DNA of 64,000 nt from Hansfordia pulvinata (Eukaryota > Ascomycota > Sordariomycetes > Xylariales). Location: positions 992,001-1,056,000 of the forward strand of contig BJKQ01000014.1 in assembly GCA_006538405.1 (NCBI GenBank), given 5' to 3'. The position numbers were made by a program, and so were the translations under genes. Shown in pieces: positions 36,469-47,690 of the stretch. A model generated the notes under the pieces. That model did not search any database. It had not been told where the DNA came from and saw only the letters and a list, made by a program, of their open reading frames with translations. The first letter of the stretch is position 1; the number at the start of each line of letters is the position of its first letter.

Positions 36469-36952
36469 CTACCATATCTTCATGGACTTGGCGTTGCCCT
36501 TGTCGAGACACTGGCCCTCGGACAGCTGGATGGTGTTGCCCTTGCACCCAGCCTGATCATATGCTGCGCGACGCGGGTTAGCACCACACTTCTTAACAGA
36601 CCGTACAAGCAGGATTCCTACCTTCCCAGCCCGTGTTGACGCCCGTGTCCACAAAATAGCTCCCAGTGGCCTCGTCCATGTCGTAGCAGCGGTTCACGAC
36701 TGGCGAGGCGTGAAACAGGATGTTGGTGTCGGATGCACTATCGAAGGGGTCAGCCTCATAGGCAGCGACGGGGGGAGGAGGGGGGAGGAGGAGGCTTCGT
36801 GATGAAAGAGCCAGTACTTACCAGTCATTCCCGTTGGCGTACTGGTTGAACTTGGGGACTGTCGAGGCGCGGATCGTGATGGGTTGCGAGCCAGCAGCCG
36901 GGTGCCCAAGGGCGGCGGGCAGCAGGGCAGCGGCGAGGATGAAGAACTTCAT
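36469..36952 (-). CDS. Small secreted cysteine-containing protein
   Basis: A three-exon gene of 113 residues found by hand. Minus-strand exons are 36952-36822, 36737-36622 and 36563-36469; introns of 84 bases (GTAAGT to GATAG) and 58 bases (GTAGGA to GCAG, with CTAAC branch point). All junctions keep phase and the total is a multiple of three. It opens with a clear signal peptide, MKFFILAAALLPAALGHPAA. The mature part has four cysteines, in NDCASDTN, VNRCYDMD, AGCKGNTI and EGQCLDKG, and ends KSMKIW. Size, signal and paired cysteines fit a fungal small secreted protein, possibly effector-like or of the widespread short secreted class. No known fold assigned. Confidence 0.82.
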
Positions 36953-38125
36953 GTTGAGAAGACAGGTAGGTCAGGATTGAAGAGTTACACTATGACGGAT
37001 AGGAGTGCAATGGTAGAGTTGGCAATGAATGGGTGGCTTATGAGGATATTGCGATAAACCAGTCTGGTCTGTTGCCATTCAACCTAGACGACGGAGCGAC
37101 CGGCTTTATATGGCGGAACACCAACGTTGAGAAGCCCGTGTAGATGAACATGGCTATCTTCGGACCGTATAGTTTCAGCACCTCTGTGCGCGCCTGTATA
37201 GCGGCGGAGCGGATCTGAAGTTGATTTGAAAGCAGTCCTACGAGTATACCCATACCCGTATAAGACCCCTTGTCGGCCTCTCCAGCCATTCTCTTCGGTT
37301 ACCCTCCCGGACTCCTGCCAATCCTTCTACCCGCGATCCAAGGGCCTCAATCGTCAGGTCAGGAACAGTACTAGATGCAAGGGACCACGACTGCTCACAT
37401 CTGGCCAGCCAAAACCCCAGACCGTGTGAGGCGCAGGAATCTTGGCAGTTGTGCGGTCCGGGACCTTTCTGCCTGGCTGAAGACGAGATGGCAGCCCTAC
37501 GTGCTCCGCTTGGGGGCCGTTTGCATCCTGCGGGCTATCAGCTTCTGAGCAGCCCGCTTCAAGCCGGCCGTGGTAGGTCCCCGAGAGTAATACGGAGTAG
37601 CATTCGTGTTAGGATTCAGCTTTCGATATTCAGCTGAAAAATCCAGTGCGGTCTTTCTGGCCCCTGATTTGGTCTGCAGTTGCATGGAAGCAGATCCTCA
37701 GTGAGCGGTCCGTAGGTACAGAGTTAGGTAGGTGGTAGGACTCTATTTGGGCGCTTCACGAGTAGGTAGGTAAGTACCGCATACCAGCAATTGGCATCCA
37801 TTCACCCATGGAAGGCGCGACCGTCAATTGGGGTGGGGGTGTTTGCTGCCGTGCCTGACGAGCAAGCACGGGCAGGTACGCCAGTGCATGTATGGGGGTG
37901 AACAGACCGGACAGTTCTCCCTTCTACAATCTCCTTCTCCTCGTCTACCTTGCGAGGACATCCTCCTTCACCACGCACCCACACATCTCTGCCTCGTGCC
38001 CACTACACGCGCATGTCCCGTTCGAGGACCTACTCGTACATCAGCGACTTTCTTCGGAACCGTTGAGAATCAGTGGGGTACAGGCCCTCCGAAGCCAGTC
38101 GACCGAAGAGAGGCGCCACCAGTTC
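36953..38125. other. Intergenic region
   Basis: It holds the promoter of the small secreted protein and the 3' end of the kinase-like gene. A GTAGGTA-rich motif cluster lies at 37711-37775. A short minus-strand ORF at 37038-37289 has a hydrophobic stretch but no support as a gene. Confidence 0.5.
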
Positions 38126-39085
38126 CTAAACCTCTCCGAGCTTCACTGTCAGCCAGTCCCGGACCCCTTGGATCGCCAGCTCATCGCACAGGACCGAAGA
38201 CTCCTTGAACTGCCGACCCTCGCCCAACGGGGGGCCCTGCCAGCCAGTCGTCCACCCTCCCTTGTCGAGCTTCGCCCCCAATGGGTAGCAGCAGTCAAAG
38301 TCGATGAGCATCGCACACTCCTCCCCTTTGCGACCCTCCCCTTCCTCGTCCGGTGCCGGGCCGGTCAGCATGATGTTGCTCGGGCTGATATCATTGTGCG
38401 CCAGGCCCAGCGAGTGCAGGTGCGCCGCCGCCGCTCCTATCTGCTCCATCCACCTCAGCCCGTCTTGAAGCGTTGGCCTCACGGGATTGCCGCTGCTACC
38501 GCCATCCTTGCTCTTTCGATCTCCATCCATCTCCAGTATGCGGTGGTAGAGGGACGTCCCATACCGCCTCAGCGCGATGCGCACCAAGCGCCCCTCGTCC
38601 ACGACGCAGCCCAGGTAGCTGCCTATGTGCGGGTGTGGCGAGCGCAGGAGCTGCTCCTGAACCGCGGCCTCACGGAGCAGTCTCGCGGCCAGGTCATTAC
38701 TGCCGGGCTTGTGATTCTTGGCCGCGGGGGCCTTGAAGTGAACGTCCCTTGGCTTCTGCTGCTGCCGAGGCGGCCTCCTGTATTCCGTCATGTCGGCAGC
38801 GGGGAATTCCGGGTACATGTCCTCGCGGGGCACCGCGTGAAGCAGGCGCTTGAGGTCCTCGAACTTGGAGAGGTCCTCCTGTACGCCGTCGTCGGGCCAG
38901 TCCTTGCGCGCCTCCAAATCAAGATGCCCATACCAGGCGTCGTAGCCGTCCCAGGCCTCGAAACCCAGGTATCCGTCTTTCTGCCAATTGATCGTCCGAG
39001 GGTCTTGCCCATCTTTGATGATATAGAGTCTGTTCACTCTGATAGAGCGGGCTCCGTCGGCTCCGCCATTGCTCTCATCGGTCAT
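38126..39085 (-). CDS. Fungal protein-kinase-like protein with HND / DFD active-site motifs
   Basis: Single exon, 319 residues. The N-terminal 110 residues are charged and unassigned (GYLGFEAWDGYDAWYGHLDL). A kinase-like fold follows: a probable beta-3 Lys at 118 in DVHFKAPA, the alpha-C region LLREAAVQEQLLRSPHPHIG with SYLGCVVDEGR after it, the catalytic loop LAHNDISPSNIML at 228-240 and a metal-binding motif IDFDCC at 261-266 instead of DFG. The combination HND plus DFD is known from a family of fungal kinase-like proteins distinct from ordinary eukaryotic protein kinases. The C-lobe is short, ending at the region of helix F (ESSVLCDELAIQGVRDWLTV). Activity cannot be judged; the Lys, catalytic Asp and Asn are all present. 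Substrate unknown. Frame intact. Confidence 0.78.
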   Translation of the reverse strand: MTDESNGGADGARSIRVNRLYIIKDGQDPRTINWQKDGYLGFEAWDGYDAWYGHLDLEARKDWPDDGVQEDLSKFEDLKRLLHAVPREDMYPEFPAADMTEYRRPPRQQQKPRDVHFKAPAAKNHKPGSNDLAARLLREAAVQEQLLRSPHPHIGSYLGCVVDEGRLVRIALRRYGTSLYHRILEMDGDRKSKDGGSSGNPVRPTLQDGLRWMEQIGAAAAHLHSLGLAHNDISPSNIMLTGPAPDEEGEGRKGEECAMLIDFDCCYPLGAKLDKGGWTTGWQGPPLGEGRQFKESSVLCDELAIQGVRDWLTVKLGEV

Positions 39086-40449
39086 GTTTCGACGCGGTCA
39101 TAACGATACGGCCAGGTAGGTAAATAGTTCTGACTCGAGTGGGCAGTGCGGGGGCTAGAAGCAGTTGCAAAGAAGGGACGCCTTGACCGTCAAGCCTAGA
39201 TTATATATGGCCACCGAAATGCGAATGCGGCGCCCAGGCCCGGTGGATGATCATAGAGCATAAAGGAGAGTGATAGACATGGGTTTTCCACCAGCTTTTA
39301 ATAGAGAGAGTCCCGGCCATCCATCAGCCAATCACAGGTCATCAACACGAAGCTCCCTCATTCGTAATGGCGGTGTGAACCAGGGCCAAGTTGCCCCGCG
39401 ACATCACTTCCGCTGCAGTTCGTCGCAAGGCGTTGTTTCACCGGTGAGCCCCTCATCCCAGGGGCGGATAGAATCCCAACTCACTGCCCCGCAGCTGCAT
39501 CGGCATATTAGTGATAGACCTTGTTTTTTTGGAACGTGTTACTCACTTGACTCTGCGGTGACTTGCCGGTCAATCATTTCTTCTTCGGTGGCTTGTAGTA
39601 GTCAGATGAGGCGCAGCTTTCTTTCCCACAGTCTTCCTTCGACGACACTCTTCTCCCATCAGGGCCCATGTGCGAGTCAAAATCGCATGAGTCCACCGGC
39701 GCCCTACCGGGTTGTTCGTGATTGATCATGGCGGTATATTGGATAGGCTTGACCGGAATATGCGCTGAGTCTGTTCGTCTGATAATGCAGGTATGTCTTG
39801 CTGGCCGTGCGGATCTCCAAAAATCAGAAGCGACCAAGCCTCAAGGTGCTATATACACGATTGATGATGAGCATGCATGGCTGTGAGGAACTATCCGTTC
39901 GGAGCTGATGAGGCCCGTGGGCTCCTACCGAGGCCTGCACACCTCATCTGCGATCTTATATCGGCCGAGACCCGGAGACCAATCATGACATGCTGCGTGT
40001 AGATATATGCAGGCTGAGCAAGATGGCCTACCGCAAGGTAGCCTTTTGGACAGTGGCTTGCGCCATCTCGGCGCACGTTGGCACTTACCCACCGTATCCC
40101 TGGAAATGATCTCACGAGGCTGACCGAGACGGCAAGAGACAGCCAACACCGGCGCGCGAGTGGTTGGCTTGTGAGCTGCCCGCCCAACAAGATACCAGGC
40201 TCGGCCATGATTGGCGAAGCAGGATACCGGCGAGTCGCGACCGCCGCGTTGATCATGAGCCATGTTCAGGATTCAGGTGTAGCACCATCGACAGATAATC
40301 ACAACGAAGTCCAGGGAGCTAGAACCATCCCATCAGGCTTCTGCGATATTGAGGTTGTGAACGAGTGATGAGCATCCGCGCATGACTTGGCGCGGCCCAC
40401 CACCTCCAGACGGAGAGGCCCGAATGGAGGCTCCCTTGCTCCCGTCATC
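39086..40449. other. Non-coding region before the retroelement relic
   Basis: It has no supportable gene. Composition is mixed, with several ORFs under 130 codons that lack domains. It may include further eroded transposon sequence that I cannot identify by eye. Confidence 0.4.
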
Positions 40450-40865
40450 TCAATCGCATTCAGGGCGACGAAACTGCGGACAGGTTAGCAAACGAGGAGA
40501 CACTGGCAAGGCGGCCCGACAATGTCGGGCCCGGCGGGCCTACTCTCGACCAGCGGTTCAAGGAGCATGGGGAAGCGGCTAGCGAAGGCGGCCACAGCGG
40601 AATGGTGGGATGGTCGCCGGGGCGAGCTGGCCTCGAGATACGCTGCCCAGGGCCTATTTTACCTAACCGGGAGCGCCCTGAACTCAGCCTCTTTAAGCCG
40701 GGTCTTTAACGCTTCCTTGCCATCCGCCACGGACACGGGGACTTCGTACTATGTGGAATTCCGCCACGAAGACGCCGAAATACGCTGTAAGTGTGGCGCA
40801 GCCAGGCTACTTCACCACTTGGTTCACTGCTTAAGGGCACGGAAGACCTGTCGAGATTAGTGAGG
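40450..40865 (+). mobile_element. 3' remnant of a LINE-type (Tad-like) non-LTR retrotransposon
   Basis: Two plus-strand frames together resemble the end of a fungal non-LTR retrotransposon ORF2. Near 40466 one frame reads RIQGDETADRLANEE, like the end of an RNase H domain (GNEAADRLA). From about 40610 another frame reads GELASRYAAQG, then YYVEFRHEDAEIRCKCGAAR and LLHHLVHCLRARKTCRDW up to a stop at 40858. This matches the CxCG...HL..C module at the C-terminus of Tad-clade elements. The two parts are in different frames with stops between, and nothing upstream resembles a reverse transcriptase, so this is a 5'-truncated, decayed copy. Identified by motif memory only. Confidence 0.55.
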
Positions 40866-42021
40866 GAGATTCAAGTAAGAATTACGGATTACGAAATAAA
40901 GGCGCCGTTAATTACGGCTGTTAATAAAGCACTTAAAGGACCTTTAAGACTTCTTAAAGGTCACTAGTTTTTACATGAAATATTGCGGCAGGCAAGCACG
41001 GAGGCGCGATCCAGTGTAGCACGGGGACAACAGCGGGGCGCCGACGAGGTGGCGCCGACGAGGTGGCGCCGACGGGGTTACGCTAGCAAGATCGGGACTC
41101 GACACGGCGAAACCCCCGCCACCTTAACCGGCGTATTTCATAGTTCGGGCATTGGGGGACCCTCATCTTCCTCAATAGCTTATTCAAAGCGATGCTGGAG
41201 CGGTTCCCAGTTCGAGACCAGAGTAGTATGGCATTGCTCACTCCCTGTAAAGGGGACTGATACATGCATAGATGGAAGCTGACTGTCTGAGTGTCACGAG
41301 TCAATCGGAGGGCTCGCCGGGAGAACGGAGGAAACTCGTGGGAAGCGCAGAGCTCGCTAGCAGGCGACAGGAACTAGCAGAGTTACGGCGCCAGGGGGGT
41401 ATCAAGGGGGGCTTAGCGAGCCAGTGGCGAGGACGCAGGTATGAAGGATTATCCAGCATGACACTTTAGGTACTTAATGGATAACAACTGCGCTCTCGTA
41501 CACACGTTGATACTCCTTACAGTAAGGCGAGTGCCACAGACTATTTTCCCATTCCGATACGAGGATTATCTTCAATCGCGATATCAAGGGGGTGAAGTTG
41601 ATATATAGTTACTTGATAACCGAATGTATCTCAATACGGGAGAACCCATTATGATGATTTTGTAAATTGAAAGGCTCGTCAGCATGACTGCGAGCTCTCA
41701 AAAGAGCATTAACGGTGATTGGGATAATTAGGCTAAGTCTACAGTGCCAGTGGCCACCGTCGCACATTAGAAAGGCCCCCGCCACTCTGTGTATCTAATA
41801 ATAAAATGAGAACATGGACTGCTCGCGAAAGCCCGAGCCAGCATAACCCTATAAGTACGGTAGGTAAGAAAGAATCTCCCACTCGTGCAATAGTTAAGCT
41901 GAAGCCAACTTCAAGCACCAAACAATATCATTCCTTCTCCGTTGAAAGCAGTGCTCTCTTCGTTGTCCCTCCGAAGCACAACGTACCACCTCAAGAGACC
42001 TCCGAAAGTACCGACGTCAGG
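40866..42021. other. A/T-richer non-coding region after the relic
   Basis: The first 110 bases (40866-40975) are A/T rich with the repeated motif CTTAAAG and AATTACGG, which could be the 3' tail of the retroelement. A 14-base tandem repeat follows at 41036-41077. From 41470 to 41720 the DNA is again A/T rich, in contrast to the GC-rich surroundings. No intact gene seen. Confidence 0.45.
41036..41077 (+). repeat. Tandem 14-base repeat, three copies
   Basis: The unit GCGCCGACGAGGTG occurs twice exactly and a third time with changes. Confidence 0.85.
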
Positions 42022-42417
42022 ATGCGCTCACCGGTGTTGCTACTTGCCGCCTTGACTCCACTGATCACAAACTCCGCAGCTTGGAAATTAGAGTTCCTCA
42101 ATGGACGCTCAAAGGTTCTGCACCGGGAGTCTGGGAGCGGCCCCATGCCGTTGCCGATCATGCTGTCGGGCAACTCGAAGCTGGGGATTGGGCATCAGAC
42201 CGAGCAGCTTCTGGTAAACGAATTGGAGAGCGGGCTTACCGTGCTCTTTACCCACCATCAGAGCACTGTGACCGTATACTCGGAAGTCGATCAAGCCGGG
42301 TTGATCGACATTCCCCAGCTGGACCTCCCAAGGGTACCCACAATCAGTGTCCAAATTGTGAAGAAGGATGATATCGAGGCTGCGGGCTTGAAGCCACTGA
42401 AATGGCAAACATCGTGA
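42022..42417 (+). CDS. Small secreted protein, hypothetical
   Basis: 131 residues from the ATG at 42022, the first Met giving a signal peptide: MRSPVLLLAALTPLITNSAA. The mature part starts WKLEFLNGRSKVLHRESG and has no cysteine, which is unusual for a small secreted fungal protein. Later sections include VNELESGLTVLFTHHQSTV and a C-terminus of IVKKDDIEAAGLKPLKWQTS. An in-frame upstream ATG at 41806 would bury the signal, so the inner start is preferred. No intron needed. It lies 946 bases before the NLR gene on the same strand. Function unknown; a missed intron or frame break cannot be excluded. Confidence 0.6.
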   Translation: MRSPVLLLAALTPLITNSAAWKLEFLNGRSKVLHRESGSGPMPLPIMLSGNSKLGIGHQTEQLLVNELESGLTVLFTHHQSTVTVYSEVDQAGLIDIPQLDLPRVPTISVQIVKKDDIEAAGLKPLKWQTS

Positions 42418-43363
42418 GACGGAATGCCCTCTGATAAGTTATAACCATTCGGAATCCATTCTTGGACAGGGAAGAGCTCACGGCAACTGGGCAGGCTACA
42501 TAGACAATTTAGACATTTTTTTGTGCACCTCGAAAGAAAATAAACGAATCTCGCGTCGCAATTGCTTTTGGTATAATGGAACCCAGCGAAAACACGACTT
42601 GGCATGTGACGGGATTCAACTCAGCAGACATCTTGCATTGTACTCGCGATTGGACCCATCGTTGTCACCGTGAATAGACACAAAACCTGTGGCGAGGCGG
42701 CATGCGGCAAGACACTGTCGCACAAGGCCAACTTGATCGCGTGGGCAGCCTGTCATACTCAGGCAGTGTCGCATGGAAGCGAAGAGGACAGAGGAAGCTA
42801 GCTGTTCCCGTTTTCGAGACCGGCTGAGCAGTGGCCAGCAGCATCTGACATTGCCCACAAGGCTGGCCGGCAAGACGCGTCGCAGTGGTGGACGTGGAGC
42901 CTGTCCATCGCCGTGATGTAGGGCGGCACATGCGTGGCACAGCCCGCACAGCCCCGCCAGGAACAACAGCCTTAGGTTGGTTGCCACCACACGCAATTGC
43001 GGCGGTGCGCCCCGGGGGGGAGGGGCGCTGTGCATAGCCTGGCCTTCAGTGGAAGACGACCCCTGACGGGCGGCCTGAGGCAGCTCCAAATACAGGTAGC
43101 ACATTAGGTAGCCTCGACTTCCATTCCATGAGGTCCCTACATCAATCCAACACATGCAATCATGGTCCAGTCGCACGATGATTGCGATAACTGCATGCAC
43201 CTAAGGTACTCACCTAATTACATGTACATGTACATGTAGATCTCAGCGCCTGGAACTTCCCTCTTTCCCTTTCCCCCTTCTTCCCGATCCTCGCTTTCAG
43301 GATTCATCCAGTCCCCTCTTCTGAGCAGCGAGGCTTTGTCGGGTCGCGGCCCCAACGGCCGCC
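42418..43363. other. Intergenic region upstream of the NLR gene
   Basis: It holds the NLR promoter. A tandem TACATG motif lies at 43219-43237, about 125 bases before the start codon. No gene seen. Confidence 0.5.
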
Positions 43364-46300
43364 ATGGCCAGCAAAACAGTCTTTGTGCGCATCACGGGCA
43401 AGAGAGGACAGCAGGATGGCCTGCAGGCACACCTCGAGTCCCTCCTCGCGTCTGACCCGGGCTTCGTCGGCAAGACCACCCTCGAGGGGCCGCGCAGCGT
43501 CACCTTCGCCCCCTCTCCGTTCGACGACCAGTCCGACCAGGCCATCGCTCGCTTCAAGACAGACCTGGCCCCAACCGACCTCGCTAAAAAGCTGGATGAC
43601 AGCAGCAGGAAGCAAGGGAGGCGATACGTCTACGACACCAACTTCATCGGCATCAATGTCCTATACGCCGATCCAGACCCTCAGGTTGAGTGAGTGAGCC
43701 GGCCCCTCTCCCTACTACCGAACCGACTACTGACAAGACTCTCTCGTGTTCCTTGCCCTTAGCATCATCGCCGTCTGTGGCCTCGCGAGTGGCATAGGGT
43801 CCTGGCGATCGCCCGACGATCAAGACATTTGGCTGCGAGACTACTTGCCGGACAATCTATCTTGTGGCCCCAAGAGGGTTCTCCTGTACTGCTATCGCTC
43901 AGGTCTCAAGGAGGAAAGCGTCAATAAGCAGAGCATTCGGGAGATTGGCAAGGAATTCCTCGAGGACCTCATCACTTTCAGGACCAGTACCCGCCCAGTA
44001 CGCCGAAATGCGAGTGTAGCACCCACCCACTTGTCACAGCTGCTGATCATGTCGCAATCTGTCTAGTCAAGGCCTACATCGACGGTTTTCCTCGGTCACA
44101 GTCTGGGAGGCTTGGTAATCAAAGAGGTAGGTTGTCGATTAGAGAAAGATCTCCTACAGTGGACTCGACTCCTGCCACGAAAACAGACGAGCTGACATCA
44201 AGACCCTCTTCTGATGAAGGCACTCCTTGCTGCCTTGAAAAAGGGGACGAAAGGGGCCAGTCTCGGAGCCCCTGCTGTGGACTACGAACAGTTGGTCAGC
44301 TCATGCCTCGGGATGCTCTTTTTTGGCGTGCCCCACGGAGGCCTGCGAGACGCAAATGTGCTCCAGAACATCGTCCGCGGACAGCCCAACCAGGGACTTA
44401 TCGACAGTCTGGTTTGGGGAGCGAACGGGGAGCCCTCCGAGTACCTGAGATTGATTTCTCAGGAGTTTGCTGAGCATTTCTGGAACCGCAGGGAGCGAGT
44501 GGTTTCCTTCTACGAGCTGCGCGAGACTCCAACTCTTCAGGTACGTGACCGGAGTCGCGCCATCCATTGTGTCTTGTTGCGTAATGCCACGGTGTTGTCG
44601 TTGTTGCTAGTCTTCGCACTGACAGCATCGTACAGAAACAAGCAGACGGAAGTTACGCCAAAGGCGGAGCGACCATCAACATGGTCACGAGGGACTCGGC
44701 CACGAACACCGGGCTATCATCGAGTGCGGTGCGGGATGATTACTCTATCAATGCAGACCATGCTAGTCTCGTCAAGTTCAGCAAACTCGACTCTGCCTAT
44801 CATCTGGTGGTGAGGAAAATCAATGAATTTATATCACAGCCAACAGATGGGAAGGGTGAGTCTTGATTGCTCTTCGGCAGCCTATTTTTACGCATCCGAA
44901 GGCAGCCCATGGGCCCCAAAAAGAATCAGCCATTGACAGTGTTTCAATCAGACGCCATCCTACACTTGCGGCCTGAGTCAGAGGAAGCTGTAAAGAAGCT
45001 CAGTGGTAAATTCGGCTCCGAATACCGATTCAGTCGGGACTTTGATGCTGACCTGCCGGTCAGAATTGGCCCAGATGCTGTCTGCCCTTGACATGCACAC
45101 CTCCCGACCTGACCCGTCCCTCTATGTTGACGGAACGTGCCATTGGCTGTTCGAAAGCGCAGAGTTTCAGCAGTGGTCGAGAGACAATGGTGACGCTGCT
45201 GATGGGGGCGAGCGGGCCAATCTGTTCATAACTGGGAAGCCTGGAAGCGGCAAGTCCTTCGTGATGAAGACCGCCATAGACCAGTCTTTGGCTTTTGGAG
45301 ACCGGATCACTCTGGGCTATTTTTTCGACGACTCCAACATCGGAAGCCTGCCTGCCTCAAGAACAGCAGAGGTCACGCAAGAGACTGAGAAAAACCAGAG
45401 GGTGATGATGTGTGTCGCTCTCTTGTCCCAACTGCTCGGGCAGATCAGGTTCACGCCAGCCTTGCTGGCAGCTTTACAGGACTTGGGGATTTTCGCAAAG
45501 CAGGCAAGTGTTGAGAGGGCTTCGAGGTCTTTGGGCAAGCTCGAAGGGGCAATTCGCGCCGCCTTGCAGCACACGGGTGGGAACCCCGTCTTCATCTACC
45601 TCGACTCATTAGAGGCTTGCTACGCCACAGGAAGCTCGGTCGGAGAGGCTGGCTCTGCCTCGGTGGCCGAGATGCTTAGCGATCTGAAGCGCGTCGGCTC
45701 CTCCGCAGTGCGGATTTGCTTCTCAACGCGCCCCTTTGAAGAGAACCCGGCCAGCGGAACCGCCCTGCATCGCAAGGCGATCAGGCTCGATGTTGGTGAG
45801 AACAACGCCTCGGATATTAGGCGCGTCCTGCAGGATAGACTGCACTACAACCAGTCGCCAGAGACACGCGAAAGAATCATACGCTACATTCAAGGCCGCG
45901 CTGCCGGTGTCTTCATTTGGGCACGACTGGTCCTCCAATACGTCAACAACACCAAGCCTCGACCGGACGCAGACATCGTCGAGAAGATTGAACAGATGCC
46001 GGACGACTTGACGCAGACTTACGATCTGATCCTGCGGAACCCGCACGGAGAAGACGCAACAAGCTCCGAGGTCGCCGACTCAACCCGCAAGACACTGCAG
46101 CTCGTCGCCTGCTCTACGAAGGTGCTGGCGGTGGAAGAGGTTGTGTTCATGGTGTCGCCCAAGACCTCTGCCGGCGCGCTGCGCCAAGCCGACCGTGCCG
46201 AGCTGGTGGTGTCGTGGTCTCGAGGCCTTCTAGAGATCGGCACGAGGGGCGGGCAGCAAGTTTGTCGGTTCATTCACGAGACGGCAAAGGCCTTTATCCG

Positions 46301-47690
46301 TGACCGAGGGGGCTTGAAACTGCTTCTCCCACGCCGCCTCCGGGAACAAGGAGCGGATGCCGACGTCCAGGCCAACCACGCCATCTTCATGATGTGCATG
46401 GAGGCCATCGATTTCGACCATTTTGACGAAGGCGATGACGACCAAAACAACAAGCGCCGTCAGTTGACAAGATACTCATACAAATTCTGGCCTTTCCACG
46501 CCCGGAAAGGCGACAGCGCCATCGAGAGCGAGTTACACGGCCACGCCCTGGTCGCCGACTGCGATGAGGCGGCGGAGCAAGGTCTCGTCCAGGGATACCA
46601 CGACCGGTATCTTGACGCGGCGTGGGTTCTCAACGAGAACGGCGTCATCTCCAAGGGCAGCGTGCCAAGCCGCCGACATCTCGAGGGCCCCGGTGGCGAC
46701 GAGCTTCTGACCGTCTTGGCCTATGAAGGATGTAGCCGGCTGGTCCGGCATCACCTGGCTGAATGCGCGTGCTGGAAGCGCCAGCCTGCCCTTGTTGCGC
46801 AGGCCTTTGCCGTGGCCGCGCTCCGCGACCGCGCCGACGCGATGCAGGCCCTGGTAGACGATGGGGGACTGACGCCGGCCACCTTTCAGGCATTCCAGGC
46901 CGAGCGGATGCAGTCGGCCTCGCACGGGGATTTCTTCACGTCCCCGCTTCACGTGGCCTGCAGCGCCGGCTTCAGCAGCCGCACCATCCAGCTGCTGCTC
47001 CACATGAGCCCGGACCTGCTCGAGTGCAAGCCGGGCGAGCCTCTTCCTTTCCGCACCCCGCTACACGAGGCAGTGGCCGGCGGGGGCGGGGTCCGTGCCA
47101 TCGGGCTTCTCCTTGACGGTGGCGCGGGGCTGGGGCGGCGGAGGCCGGTAGCAGAGCTACTCATGCTGCGGGGGCGTCTAATGGCCGGGTCCGGGTCCGA
47201 ATCGGGAGGAGAGCGGGGATTTACCGTGCTGCAGGCAGCCGTGTCCAAAGGCCGACCGGCGGTAGTGGAGGAGCTGCTTCGACGTGCGGAGGCCGACGGC
47301 GGCGCGAAAGCGGCAGCGGCCGTGGCCGGCGCCGACATGGCGGACCCTCGCAGCTGGAGTGGCCGAAGGATCACAACGCTGCGGTACGCGGAGCTATTGC
47401 TGAAGCGCGACAGCGGCAGTCGCGCCAGAAATAGGCAGGGTCGCGTTCACGGCAGCGAGCAGGATCAAGCCGATGGCGAAGGCGGAGGCGATGACGACGG
47501 GGGCGGGGACGGGCACGAACAGAGCGACAGCGACAGCGAGGGCTACGGCCTTGACTTGGATGGCTTGCCCCGACTGCCCCCCATTCCGTCCGACCGAGCA
47601 GTCGTCCTGCTCCCCAGCAAGGAGTCTGTTCGCAAGAAGAAGAAGGAGCGGAGGGCTATCGTAAGAGCTCTCCAAAAGGCACTTGGGTAG
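43364..47690 (+). CDS. NLR-type STAND protein: alpha/beta-hydrolase, NACHT, ankyrin
   Basis: Seven exons: 43364-43689, 43763-43997, 44067-44126, 44220-44540, 44636-44855, 44940-45005 and 45064-47690. All phases agree and give 1284 residues. The N-terminal domain is of the lipase/esterase-like type found on fungal NLRs: DIIAVCGLASGIGSW (109-123), nucleophile elbow GHSLGG at 197-202 with Ser199, FFGVPHGG near 241-248, and a likely catalytic His356 in NADHASLVKF. Next is a linker (MHTSRPDPSLYVDGTCHWLF) and a NACHT ATPase with Walker A GKPGSGKS at 467-474, Walker B VFIYLDSLEAC with Asp590, and STRP at 630-633. The C-terminus has about three weak ankyrin repeats (FFTSPLHVACSAGFSSRTIQ, FRTPLHEAVAGGGG, FTVLQAAVSKGRPAVVEELL), then an acidic stretch and a Lys/Arg-rich end. 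Such proteins are thought to act in heterokaryon incompatibility and innate immunity. Ligand unknown. The acceptor of exon 6 is the least certain junction. Confidence 0.88.

Noticed and set aside
41210..41222. Sequence resembling a Pol III B box (AGTTCGAGACC)
   Set aside because: No A box at a fitting distance and no tRNA-like fold in the flanks.
43364..45091. Several separate small genes before the large NACHT ORF
   Set aside because: Phase-compatible introns join them into one protein whose segments follow the known order of the hydrolase domain.
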